Below are positions 1 to 7,729 of a stretch of 64,000 nucleotides of DNA, piece after piece (position 1 is the stretch's first letter; every line of letters begins with the position of its first letter). This stretch comes from Streptomyces sp. 3214.6. GTDB taxonomy: Bacteria; Actinomycetota; Actinomycetes; Streptomycetales; Streptomycetaceae. Both the position numbers and the translations under genes were made by a program. The notes below the pieces were generated by a model. The model saw nothing but the letters and a program-made list of their open reading frames with translations. It made no database searches and was not told the origin of the DNA. The stretch is from positions 8,556,001 through 8,620,000 of the forward strand of contig NZ_LT670819.1 of NCBI RefSeq assembly GCF_900129855.1, in the 5' to 3' direction.

Positions 1-939
1 CTCGGGCAGGTGGGACCGAGCCGGGGCGGGTGGTCGCATGTCGTCGGACGGGGGAGTCGTCGTCGGGCTGGGCGGTGGCGTGCGTTGGAGTGTGGGCGGT
101 GGGGCAGGGTCGCGGGGCGACGCACTGTGAGCCTCGGGGGGCACGCGGGAAGCTCTTCGGGATGTGTCCCGCGTACTCGGTGGAGGGGACGTGCTGTGCG
201 TCGGCGCTTCGGCGGGCCGAGCCTCGGACGGTGTCGTCGGGGCGTGCGGCGAGGTGTCGTCGATCGCCGTCGTCGTCAGGGCGTGTGCCGAGGTGGCGTC
301 GGTCGCCTCCGTCTTCGAGGCGGGCGGGGCGGTGTCTTCGGTCTTGGCTGCCGTCCTCGGGACGCTGCGTGTCCGGGGCTTGGGGCGGGCGCTCCGGGGT
401 TTCGGGTGCTCGGCCGGTGCCTGTGGCGCTACCGCGGCGTCCGTGGGGGGCGCCTCGGCGCGCCGGCCGGGCGAGGACACGTTCGGCATGTCCTTCGGCG
501 TCGCCGCCATGGCGCGAGGCGAGCGGTTCGGACGAGGAGGGGGGCTCTCGTCAGACGTGGACGGGCCTCCCTCCACGTCGGTGGGCCGGCCCGTGTCGAC
601 CGGCCCGGGACGGTCACCAGCCGGCGCAGCATCCGCACCTGACCGCGTCCGAGACGTCCGTCCGGGCGGCGCTGCCGTATCGCTGTCGGCGGCCCGGGGC
701 CGGTCTCCCGGGAGAAGCGGCGAGGACGACGAGTGCCCGTCCGAGCCCGGCTCGCCCGTCGGCATGGAGGGCAAGGCCTCCGACGTGCCCGGGACGGGCG
801 CCGCATCCGGCTCGTGAGCGGGGCCAGGGCCACCCTGACCGCTCGGCAGTCGCGGCGCACCCGGGTCGAACACGTTCGGCGTCAGCGGCCTGAGCCGCGG
901 TCCCGGCGCCCCCAGCACCCGGTCCACGAAGTCGTTCAT
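1..939 (-). CDS. Disordered Pro/Ala/Ser/Thr-rich protein of the injection-system cluster (partial)
   Basis: The ATG at 939 overlaps the stop of the upstream gene (ATGA), and the frame stays open for 313 codons to the window edge, so the 3' end is missing. A short ordered-looking start, MNDFVDRVLGAPGPRLRPLT, is followed by about 290 residues of low-complexity sequence rich in Pro, Ala, Ser, Thr, Arg and acidic residues. I see no domain, signal peptide or membrane segment. The 4-bp overlap with the zinc-type baseplate gene shows translational coupling and membership in the same operon. Long disordered proteins of unknown role do occur in actinobacterial contractile-injection operons, and a linker, assembly or scaffold role is possible but only inferred. 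Reality of the gene is supported by the coupling and by lack of stops; its function is unknown. Confidence 0.65.
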   Translation of the reverse strand, partial: MNDFVDRVLGAPGPRLRPLTPNVFDPGAPRLPSGQGGPGPAHEPDAAPVPGTSEALPSMPTGEPGSDGHSSSSPLLPGDRPRAADSDTAAPPGRTSRTRSGADAAPAGDRPGPVDTGRPTDVEGGPSTSDESPPPRPNRSPRAMAATPKDMPNVSSPGRRAEAPPTDAAVAPQAPAEHPKPRSARPKPRTRSVPRTAAKTEDTAPPASKTEATDATSAHALTTTAIDDTSPHAPTTPSEARPAEAPTHSTSPPPSTRDTSRRASRVPPEAHSASPRDPAPPPTLQRTPPPSPTTTPPSDDMRPPAPARSHLPE

Positions 940-1667
940 CCGGCGCTCGCCTCCAGATAGAACTGCCGCCGCGCCGGGCTGACCGCCAGCACGTCGGCCT
1001 CCGACCAGCCGTAGGCCCGCGCCAGGGTGTGCACCTCGTGCAGCAACTTGTGTGCGTAGCCGGAGACTTCGGTCCACAGGTGGTCGCCGATGTCCAGGGC
1101 GGCCTCCCAACGATGCTCGCACTGCGGGCAGTTCAGTACGAGTACGGTGTCGGCCCCCGGGTCGAGTTCCGGGAGCCGTCGGGCCACGTCCTCGAGGACC
1201 TCGTCGGGCAGCTCCTCGGCGGGTGGGCTGACGTGCACGACGCACCGGCGCAGCAGACTGCGACGCGCCAGGGGCGCCGTGGGATCGACGGCCCGGACGT
1301 CGCGGCCGGTGAGGGCCCGGTACGTGACCGTCATGCCGTACGTCGTCAGCGTCGCCGTAGCGGGCACGCGGCCCCCCGGGTGGGCGTCCGCGCTCGCCCC
1401 CACGGGCCTCAACTCCCCGGCCGCCACGGTCACATCAAGGCTGTCACCACACGCCGGGCAGTCCGCCGTGCAGGGCAGCGCGTCTCCGAAGGCACCGCAA
1501 CGCAGCTCCAGCAGAAGGGCGTTGACGACGCTCAGGGGCAGGTCCGCGACGTCCTGACCGCCCGGCGCCGCCACCGAGGCGAGCAGAAGGGAGCGAGCCG
1601 CCGGGGTGCCGCCGAGCCCGCTTTCCCACACCTCCAGGACGTTCGCCTCCGTCAGTCGATGCGGCAC
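936..1667 (-). CDS. T4-type baseplate-associated zinc protein of contractile injection system
   Basis: A 243-residue protein starting at GTG 1667, 4 bp after the tube gene stop. It has two CxxC pairs (C70-x-x-C73 in TADCPACGD and C180-x-x-C183 in LNCPQCEHR), with an extra Cys at 66, so a zinc-ribbon-like fold is likely. The N-terminal half is helical and Leu/Ala-rich. Proteins of this size and layout directly follow the tube gene in Streptomyces phage-tail-like clusters and are usually annotated as T4 base plate proteins, presumably a baseplate or assembly factor. There is no signal peptide, fitting a cytoplasmically assembled particle. The stop overlaps the start of the next gene (ATGA). The exact structural position in the particle cannot be read from sequence. 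Confidence 0.75.
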   Translation of the reverse strand: MPHRLTEANVLEVWESGLGGTPAARSLLLASVAAPGGQDVADLPLSVVNALLLELRCGAFGDALPCTADCPACGDSLDVTVAAGELRPVGASADAHPGGRVPATATLTTYGMTVTYRALTGRDVRAVDPTAPLARRSLLRRCVVHVSPPAEELPDEVLEDVARRLPELDPGADTVLVLNCPQCEHRWEAALDIGDHLWTEVSGYAHKLLHEVHTLARAYGWSEADVLAVSPARRQFYLEASAG

Positions 1668-1671
1668 GAGG

Positions 1672-2193
1672 TCACCCGGCGGTGTCGCTGAACTGCGGCT
1701 CCTGCGGCGGGTTGGTGTGCTCCCGCACCCAGCCGTGATGCTCCACCTTGATGTGCTCGAAGGCGACGGCGTTGGAGCCGGCGTCGAGTTCCGGAAGCCC
1801 CTGGTATTCGGAGACCCAGGCCTCGTGCACGGAGTAGGACAGCACCTGCTGGCCGCCCTCGTCGAAGACGTCGATGATGAGGTCCCGTCGGAAGTCCTTC
1901 AGGGACGTCTCCAGACCGCCCGCCGAGTTCTTCAGGCTCCAGACCCTGTTGGCCCACTCCTCGAACGCGGTGTCGATGGTGCAGCCGCGCTCCAGGCTGA
2001 TGGCCTCGTACTCCGTGCGGCCGGGGAGCTTGCGGCTGGTGCCCGGGTCGCCGCCGTCGCGGTGCCGGATGACCTCGGTGGTGCGTTTGAGTCCGCTTAC
2101 CTTGCTGATTCCGGCGATATAGGCGGTCTCCCCGCTGAACTTCACCCGGAAGCGAAAGTTCTTGAAGGGGTCCCGGCGCGTGACTTCCGGCAT
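1672..2193 (-). CDS. Inner tube protein (gp19-like) of contractile injection system
   Basis: The 173-residue product reads MPEVTRRDPFKNFRFRVKF at its start, the classic opening of phage T4 gp19-like tube proteins, with a GISKVSGLKRTTEVIRHRDGG segment that typically joins protomers in the hexameric ring. The ATG at 2193 is preceded by a strong AGGAGG at good spacing. Longer in-frame starts run back into the sheath gene and lack this site. The family forms the rigid tube driven through a target envelope when the sheath contracts. It lies 11 bp after the sheath stop and 4 bp before the baseplate-type gene, so the three genes are one operon. Length is normal for the family. Confidence 0.9.
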   Translation of the reverse strand: MPEVTRRDPFKNFRFRVKFSGETAYIAGISKVSGLKRTTEVIRHRDGGDPGTSRKLPGRTEYEAISLERGCTIDTAFEEWANRVWSLKNSAGGLETSLKDFRRDLIIDVFDEGGQQVLSYSVHEAWVSEYQGLPELDAGSNAVAFEHIKVEHHGWVREHTNPPQEPQFSDTAG

Positions 2194-2204
2194 CGGTCGT
2201 CCTC

Positions 2205-4043
2205 CTAGACCTGGATCTGTCCGGCGAGCTGCTGGATGTGCACGATCACGAACTCCGCGGGTTTGAGCGGGGCGAAGCCCACGTGGATGTTGACGATGCC
2301 GCGGTCGATGTCGTTCTGCGGGTTGGTGTCCTTGTCGCACTTGACCAGGTACGCCTCCTGGGGAGTCCGGCCCTGGAACGCGCCCGCGCGGAACAGCGAG
2401 TTCATGAAGGCGCCGACGTTCAGCCGGACCGACGCCCACAAGGGTTCGTCGTTCGGCTCGAACACCACCCACTGCGTGCCCCGGAACAGGCTCTCCTCGA
2501 TGAACAGGGCGAGCCGGCGCACCGGGAGGTACTTCCACTCGTCCGCGAGGCGGTCGGCCCCGCGCAGGGTGCGTGCTCCCCAGGCGACCGGCCCGGCGGC
2601 CGGCAGCCGCCGCAGACAGTTCACGCCGACGGGGTTCAGCCGGCCGATCTCCAGATCGGTCAGCGGCACCTCCAGATCACTGACCCCGCTCAACGAGGCA
2701 TCGGTGCCGGCCGGCGCCTTCCAGACCCCCCGCTGGACATCGGTCCGCGCGAGAACGCCTGCCATGACACCGCAGGGCGGAAAGGGCCGGAGGGCGCCAT
2801 CGAGGAGGGGGTCGGGCGCGAGGATACGGGGGTAGTAGACCGCGGCGTTCTTGTCGGACTCGTCGCCCTGGACTTCGTCCAGTTCTCCGAGGACGGTGTC
2901 CAGGTCACCCGTCCAGCTCGGCGGTGGGTCGACCAGGAGGATGGCTCGCCGATCCACGCACAGCTTTTGCGCCGCGTCCTTCAGATTCTTCGCCGCGTCG
3001 CCGATCCCATCGACGTCGGGCAGGCAGAGGATGTTGAAGATGTCCGTCTTCAAGAGCTGGTAGAGGCCCATCTTCTTCGCCATGAAACCGGCCTTCAGGC
3101 CGAGGTATGCCTCCACATCGTGGGGGCGTTCGTCCTCGTCGGCGTCTCCCGTCGCGGCGTAATAGCACGGTTTGCCATCTGTCGTGGAGTTGAAGGGATC
3201 GGGGTCCTTGGGGTCCGGATCCGGGTTGGCTGTCGGCATAGTCGGGGTGAGAGTCTCGACACGGACGAGCCGTGAGGACTGCAGGACGGTTTCCAGGTTG
3301 CGTGGACTGCCTGGCTCGATGCTGATGTTGAGGTACCGCTCCTGGGCACGGGTCTCCACGTCGTGGACCGTCAGGTTGAACAGCTTGCGCGCCGAATCCG
3401 GGGTGTCCTTGCCTTCCGAGGTGTCGTAGTCGACCCGAGCTCGGAGATTCAGCCCCCACCGTCCCGGGGAGGCGGCGACGAGAACGGCGGCGGGGGTGGG
3501 GGCGCTGGGAGTGGCCCCGCTCGAAGGGGTGGAGGACGCGGCCGCCTTGCCGCTGCCGCTCGTGTCGGCTGCGCCCTTCCCCTTCTTCTTGTCCTCGGGG
3601 GTGGCCCCCTCTCCGGAGGTGCCGGATGGGGCGGCGTTGTCCCCTCCGTCGCCACCGCCACCGCCACCGCCACCGCCGCTGCCGCCCGCCGCAGCGGGCG
3701 CGGGCGTGGACGCCGGCTGGGTGGCCGCCGTTGCGAGCGGACCGGCCGGAAGCTTCAGCTGGGCCACCATCAGGTCCTGCTTCACCACCCTGACGATCTC
3801 CGCCTCGCTCCCCCCGTTCAGATAGAACTGGTAGACCGCGTAGCTCATCGGGCAGTTCGCCTGAAGGCCGCCGAAGACGGCCTCGTAGTCGGCCCAGCCG
3901 GTGATGTGCACGGGCCGGTCGGCCGGGCCGCGCGGCGCGTAGCCGACGAACGCGGCGACCGAGGTCGGTACGCCCGTGATGGTCCTGACGGAACTCTTGA
4001 CCTCGTCGACGTAGACGCCCGGGTAGGTGACGTTCACCGGCAT
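2205..4043 (-). CDS. Contractile tail sheath protein
   Basis: The 612-residue protein begins MPVNVTYPGVYVDEVKSSVR, typical of phage and eCIS sheath proteins. The C-terminal part (about 470-612: CLRRLPAAGPVAWGARTL, then WVVFEPNDEPLW) matches the conserved sheath domain that polymerises around the tube. The ATG at 4043 has an AGGAGG site upstream. Residues about 101-186 (bases 3486-3743) form a low-complexity insert of Ala/Pro/Ser/Thr with a run of nine Gly and a Lys-rich patch, lying between the N-terminal arm and the next folded segment. This makes it longer than related sheaths. It is the first gene of the operon that continues with tube and baseplate genes. The particle is presumably cytoplasmic before release, since no secretion signal is present. 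Confidence 0.92.
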   Translation of the reverse strand: MPVNVTYPGVYVDEVKSSVRTITGVPTSVAAFVGYAPRGPADRPVHITGWADYEAVFGGLQANCPMSYAVYQFYLNGGSEAEIVRVVKQDLMVAQLKLPAGPLATAATQPASTPAPAAAGGSGGGGGGGGGDGGDNAAPSGTSGEGATPEDKKKGKGAADTSGSGKAAASSTPSSGATPSAPTPAAVLVAASPGRWGLNLRARVDYDTSEGKDTPDSARKLFNLTVHDVETRAQERYLNISIEPGSPRNLETVLQSSRLVRVETLTPTMPTANPDPDPKDPDPFNSTTDGKPCYYAATGDADEDERPHDVEAYLGLKAGFMAKKMGLYQLLKTDIFNILCLPDVDGIGDAAKNLKDAAQKLCVDRRAILLVDPPPSWTGDLDTVLGELDEVQGDESDKNAAVYYPRILAPDPLLDGALRPFPPCGVMAGVLARTDVQRGVWKAPAGTDASLSGVSDLEVPLTDLEIGRLNPVGVNCLRRLPAAGPVAWGARTLRGADRLADEWKYLPVRRLALFIEESLFRGTQWVVFEPNDEPLWASVRLNVGAFMNSLFRAGAFQGRTPQEAYLVKCDKDTNPQNDIDRGIVNIHVGFAPLKPAEFVIVHIQQLAGQIQV

Positions 4044-4183
4044 GCCGGCCCCTTTCTCCTCCTGGACGCGCCGACCTGGAGGAACGCTGGTCGTGATCCG
4101 TGTTCACCGTATACACACGTCTCGTGACACTGCGCTCTGAAAGAGAACCGGCTGCGTCGATCAGGTGAGGAGCCGACCTTGTG

Positions 4184-5413
4184 TCAGCACAGGGGCACAC
4201 CCGGCAGTTGGTTGTCCGGTGACCGGACGTAGATGTTGGTGATGTAGCCGCCGTACAGCGGCAGATAGGCCCACCAGTCGTTGACGTACGGCGGCACCTC
4301 GACCTGCTGGCCCTGTTTCTGGCAGCGGATCAGCACCTCCACTCCCGCCGGCAGCTTGGTGAGCGCGGTCGAGGAGGTGGTCGTACCGGCGCGGACGCGT
4401 ACGTCGGTGCCCCAGGTGCCGAACCAGGTGCCGGACGGGTGTACGCCTCCGGGTACGTTCAGGGAGCGGACCAGCCGGTTGAGGTTGGTGTAGGCGGCGC
4501 CGAACGTGGTGCTCGTCGGCTGCAGGGTGAACACGGCGACGATCGAGCGGTCGCCGGTCCCGACGGTTCCGGTGGTGTGCAGCGCCCGCTGCGTCAGATC
4601 CACGTCGTCCGCCCCCGCCGCTGCCCCGGCCTTCACCCTCGCCCCCGCTCCGGCTTTCGCCGCGGTCGCGCCCGTGACGGCGGTCGTGTCGGTGCAGTTG
4701 CCGGAGTCACCGAAGCCGGACCAGCCCTGCTTGACCGCCCACGGCTTTTCGAACGACGCCGGGATGCCGAAGCGCTGGTCGAATCCGTCGGTGCCGCATC
4801 GCGTGGACTGTCGCAGGTCGCCCATGACGAGGGTGCGGACCGGCTCGGGCGCGCTGTCCAGGAGGTAGCGGTAGATCCGTACGGTGTCGGCGGCGGACAG
4901 CGCCGTGTAGCCCCAGAATCCCGGGTAGCCCGCCGGCGGCCCCGCGGTGTCGGCGAGGCCGAGGCGGGCGACCATCCGGGTGACGATCGCGCTGCCGCCG
5001 TTCTGCGCCCAGTAGTACGAGGCGCTCGCGTCGTCACTGGAGCGCAGCATCGTGTCGAGCCGCGCACGGTCGTCCGCGGGCAGGCTGTAGTCGGGGCCCC
5101 GGTTCCACAGGTGGTCGACTGCGATGAGCAGTTTGACGACCGACGCGGACCGGAACCGCATCCGCGGATTGAGCTGTTCGGTGAAGGTCGCGGTCTGCCG
5201 GTCGAAGACCGCGACCCCCGCGGTCACCCCGGCCGGGACCTCGACCGCCCGCGCGGCGGTCGGCGCGTCCCGGGGCGCGGCCGGCGCCTGCCCGGACGCG
5301 TGCGCCGTCGGCGCGGCCGCGCCGACCAGGACCGCCGCCAGGAGACACCACCTCAGGACGACCGCGAGGCCACCCCCTACTCCTGCGCGTCTGCCTCGTA
5401 CTGACCCGTACAT
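4184..5413 (-). CDS. Secreted beta-lactamase-fold serine hydrolase with C-terminal SH3-like domain
   Basis: A 409-residue exported protein. Residues 1-40 are a signal peptide (RR-rich N-region, hydrophobic WCLLAAVLVGAAAP, AHA cleavage). The class A beta-lactamase-like fold follows: S91-V-V-K94 is the SxxK catalytic motif, SDD at 126-128 stands where SDN is usual, and VKQGWSG near residue 227 replaces the KTG triad. The last 80 residues look like a bacterial SH3 domain (TDVRVRAGTTTSS onward). The altered SDN and KTG motifs argue against true beta-lactamase activity; cell-wall hydrolase or peptidase function is more likely. The ATG at 5413 follows a GGGGGA site; frames upstream overlap the next gene. 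It stands alone, 140 bp before the sheath operon on the same strand. Confidence 0.82.
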   Translation of the reverse strand: MYGSVRGRRAGVGGGLAVVLRWCLLAAVLVGAAAPTAHASGQAPAAPRDAPTAARAVEVPAGVTAGVAVFDRQTATFTEQLNPRMRFRSASVVKLLIAVDHLWNRGPDYSLPADDRARLDTMLRSSDDASASYYWAQNGGSAIVTRMVARLGLADTAGPPAGYPGFWGYTALSAADTVRIYRYLLDSAPEPVRTLVMGDLRQSTRCGTDGFDQRFGIPASFEKPWAVKQGWSGFGDSGNCTDTTAVTGATAAKAGAGARVKAGAAAGADDVDLTQRALHTTGTVGTGDRSIVAVFTLQPTSTTFGAAYTNLNRLVRSLNVPGGVHPSGTWFGTWGTDVRVRAGTTTSSTALTKLPAGVEVLIRCQKQGQQVEVPPYVNDWWAYLPLYGGYITNIYVRSPDNQLPGVPLC

Positions 5414-5525
5414 CAGGATCCCCCGATCCTCGTGTGCCCGTGCAGTTGTCGATCCAGGAGCAGTCAATGTCCTGACCGCTCCCGCGGGAACCTCAGACAT
5501 ACGAGGGTCGGGCGGGAGCCACGGC

Positions 5526-7589
5526 CTACAGGATCCGGGCGAGGAGCAGGGCGACGTCGTCGTGGTCGTCGGGGTGGCGCAGGCCGTACAGCAGGAGGTC
5601 GCAGATCTCCTCCATGGGCCGTTCGGGTTCGTCGAGGAAGTTGAGGAGGACGCCGAGGCGGTCGTCGATGGAGTGGTGCCGGGTCTCGACGAGGCCGTCG
5701 GTGTAGAGGACCAGCAGGTCGCGGGGGACGAGGTCGGTCGTGGTGGTCTCGAAGGGGACGCCGCCGACGCCGAGCGGGGCGCCCGAGGGCAGGTCGAGCA
5801 GCCGGGGGGCATGGCCGGGGCCGGCCAGCGCGGGCGGCATGTGTCCCGCGTTGGCCATGCGGCACTGCCTGGTGCGGGGGTCGTACACGGCGTACAGGCA
5901 GGTGACGATGTAGTGCTCCAGATCGCAGGTGATCTTGTCCAGGTGCTGGAGCACGGCCCTGGGTTCGAGGTCCAGGTCCGCGTAGGCGCAGGTGGCGGTG
6001 CGCAGCCGGCCCATCGTGGCGGCGGCGTCGATGCCGTTGCCCATGACGTCCCCGACGACCAGCGCCGTCTTGTCGTCGGTCAGCGGGATCACGTCGTACC
6101 AGTCGCCGCCGACCTCGCTGGTGGCCTGCGCGGGTTGGTAGCGGGAGGCGAGGTCGAGGCCGGTGTGGTGGGGTGCGTGGTCGGGCAGCAGACTGCGCTG
6201 CAGGGTGAGGGCGGTGTTGCGCACGCTCTGGAACCAGCGGGCGTTGTCGATGGCCACGGCCGCCCGGCCGGCCAACTCGGAGGCGAGGACGACGTCGTCC
6301 TCGTCGAAGGGCAGCGGATTGCTGGTGCGCTTGAGGTCGAGGGCGCCGAGCACCTCGCCGTGGGCGATCAGCGGCACCGCGAGATACGAGTGGACGCCGG
6401 CCCGGGCCAGCAGCGAGCCGGCCTCGGCGTCCCGGGCGATACGGGGGAGGTCCTGGTCGCCGACGTGCCGCACCAGCACGGGCCGGCCCGTGTGCACGCA
6501 CAGGGTGACCAGCCGGTCGCCGTCATAGGCCGCGAGGTCACCGGGCGGGTCGGCGGCGCGCAGTGCCACGGTGGGGTGGGCCGCCTTGAGCGCGAGGGCG
6601 CGGAACAGCTCAGGGCCGTCGTCCGGCCGGCGCGCGCGGCGACAGGCGAGCGCGGAGTCGAGGACGTCCACGGCGACCACGTCGGCGAGCTGGGGGACGG
6701 CGATCTCGGCCAGTTCCCGGGCGGTCTCCTCCACCTCCAGCGTGGTGCCGACGCGCACGGAGGCGTCGGCGATGAGGGCGAGGCGGCGCCGGGCCCGGTC
6801 GGCCTCCGCGGCCGCGCGGTGCCGTTCGGTGACGTCGACGACCGAGGCGGCCGCGCCCAGGATCCGCCCGCCGGGGTCCTCGAGCCGGTAGAAGGACAGG
6901 GACCAGGCGTGCTCGTGGTCGGGGTCGGTGGGCGGGCGGCCCACGTGGTACTGGTCGAGCAGCGGCGTGCCGGTGGTGAGCACCTGACGCAGCGCGGACT
7001 CGATGGTGTCGACGTCGGGCAGCGGCAGCGTCTCCCTGAGGCCACGGCCCACATGGTCCTCGGCGGGGATGCCGTCGATGCGTTCCAGCGCCGGGTTGAC
7101 GAGGAGGTAGCGCAGGTCGGGGTCGAGGAGGGCCAGGCCGATGGGGGACTGGGTGATCAGCCGCTCGCACAGCGCCAGATCCGTCTCGACGCGCTGGAGC
7201 AGGGTGTGGTCGGCGGCGATGCCCAGGGCGTAGACGTCGCCGACGTCGTCCTGCAGCCGCATGTTGCGGAACTCCATCAGACGGCTGCTGCCGTCCTTGT
7301 GCCGGATGGGGAAGGTGCCGGCCCAGCTCCGGCCGGTCTCCAGCACCTCCGTGAACAGCCTCACCACGGCCTTGAGATGTTCGGAGTGGATGAACAGCCG
7401 CGCCGCGTACTTGCCGAGGGCCTCGTCGGCGGTGTACCCGAAGAGCTCCTTCGCCTGCGGGGTCCAGAACACGATGCGCCCGTCGGCGTCGAGGACCATC
7501 GCGGACACGCTCAGCATGTCCAGCAGACCGGTGGGCGGGGGCGCGGAGCGGTACGCGTCGCCGTCGGACCGGGTGGGTTCGGCTGTCAT
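5526..7589 (-). CDS. PAS-PAS-GAF-PP2C (SpoIIE-type) Ser/Thr phosphatase
   Basis: A 687-residue cytoplasmic regulator. PAS 1 (about 20-130, MVLDADGRIVFWTPQAKELF) and PAS 2 (about 140-260, LLDPDLRYLLVNPALERIDG, ending VVDVTER) are followed by a GAF domain (about 280-440) and a PPM/SpoIIE phosphatase domain (about 460-687). The phosphatase shows its metal-binding signatures: GGDWYDVIPL, VVGDVMGNGIDAAATMG, ANAGHMPP and LYTDGLVETR. The family dephosphorylates anti-anti-sigma proteins in partner-switching control of sigma factors, with PAS/GAF sensing. The start at 7589 is chosen for its ideal AGGAGG upstream. It is transcribed away from a paralogue of similar layout 140 bp distant, so the two probably share a control region. 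No membrane segment is present. Ligand and target are unknown. Confidence 0.9.
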   Translation of the reverse strand: MTAEPTRSDGDAYRSAPPPTGLLDMLSVSAMVLDADGRIVFWTPQAKELFGYTADEALGKYAARLFIHSEHLKAVVRLFTEVLETGRSWAGTFPIRHKDGSSRLMEFRNMRLQDDVGDVYALGIAADHTLLQRVETDLALCERLITQSPIGLALLDPDLRYLLVNPALERIDGIPAEDHVGRGLRETLPLPDVDTIESALRQVLTTGTPLLDQYHVGRPPTDPDHEHAWSLSFYRLEDPGGRILGAAASVVDVTERHRAAAEADRARRRLALIADASVRVGTTLEVEETARELAEIAVPQLADVVAVDVLDSALACRRARRPDDGPELFRALALKAAHPTVALRAADPPGDLAAYDGDRLVTLCVHTGRPVLVRHVGDQDLPRIARDAEAGSLLARAGVHSYLAVPLIAHGEVLGALDLKRTSNPLPFDEDDVVLASELAGRAAVAIDNARWFQSVRNTALTLQRSLLPDHAPHHTGLDLASRYQPAQATSEVGGDWYDVIPLTDDKTALVVGDVMGNGIDAAATMGRLRTATCAYADLDLEPRAVLQHLDKITCDLEHYIVTCLYAVYDPRTRQCRMANAGHMPPALAGPGHAPRLLDLPSGAPLGVGGVPFETTTTDLVPRDLLVLYTDGLVETRHHSIDDRLGVLLNFLDEPERPMEEICDLLLYGLRHPDDHDDVALLLARIL

Positions 7590-7729
7590 CGCGGAACCTC
7601 CTCCAGCCCTTCCATGCTCCCTCCCGGCCGCCGTGTGCGGTAGCGGAGCGGGGCATCGGCGGGCGCCTGCGGTGCCGTGCGGATCGGACGGACAAGCAGG
7701 ACCATGGTGATGTGGAGGATGGCGCACCC
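7590..7729. promoter_or_regulatory. Divergent control region of the two SpoIIE-type phosphatase genes
   Basis: 140 bp lie between the ATG at 7589 (minus) and the ATG at 7730 (plus). It holds the AGGAGG for the left gene and a GGAGG at 7714-7718 for the right one. No convincing sigma-factor box was recognised; promoters are inferred from geometry only. Confidence 0.4.

Noticed and set aside
4184..5413. Call as a true antibiotic-resistance beta-lactamase
   Set aside because: The SDN and KTG motifs are altered and a C-terminal SH3-like domain is present, so only a beta-lactamase-fold serine hydrolase is supported.
5414..5812. N-terminal extension of the serine hydrolase frame
   Set aside because: It overlaps the phosphatase gene, and the signal peptide and ribosome site fix the start at 5413.
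5124..7643. Open frame of 839 codons on the plus strand opposite the serine hydrolase and phosphatase
   Set aside because: Antisense shadow; the opposite strand has SpoIIE, PAS and beta-lactamase-fold motifs.
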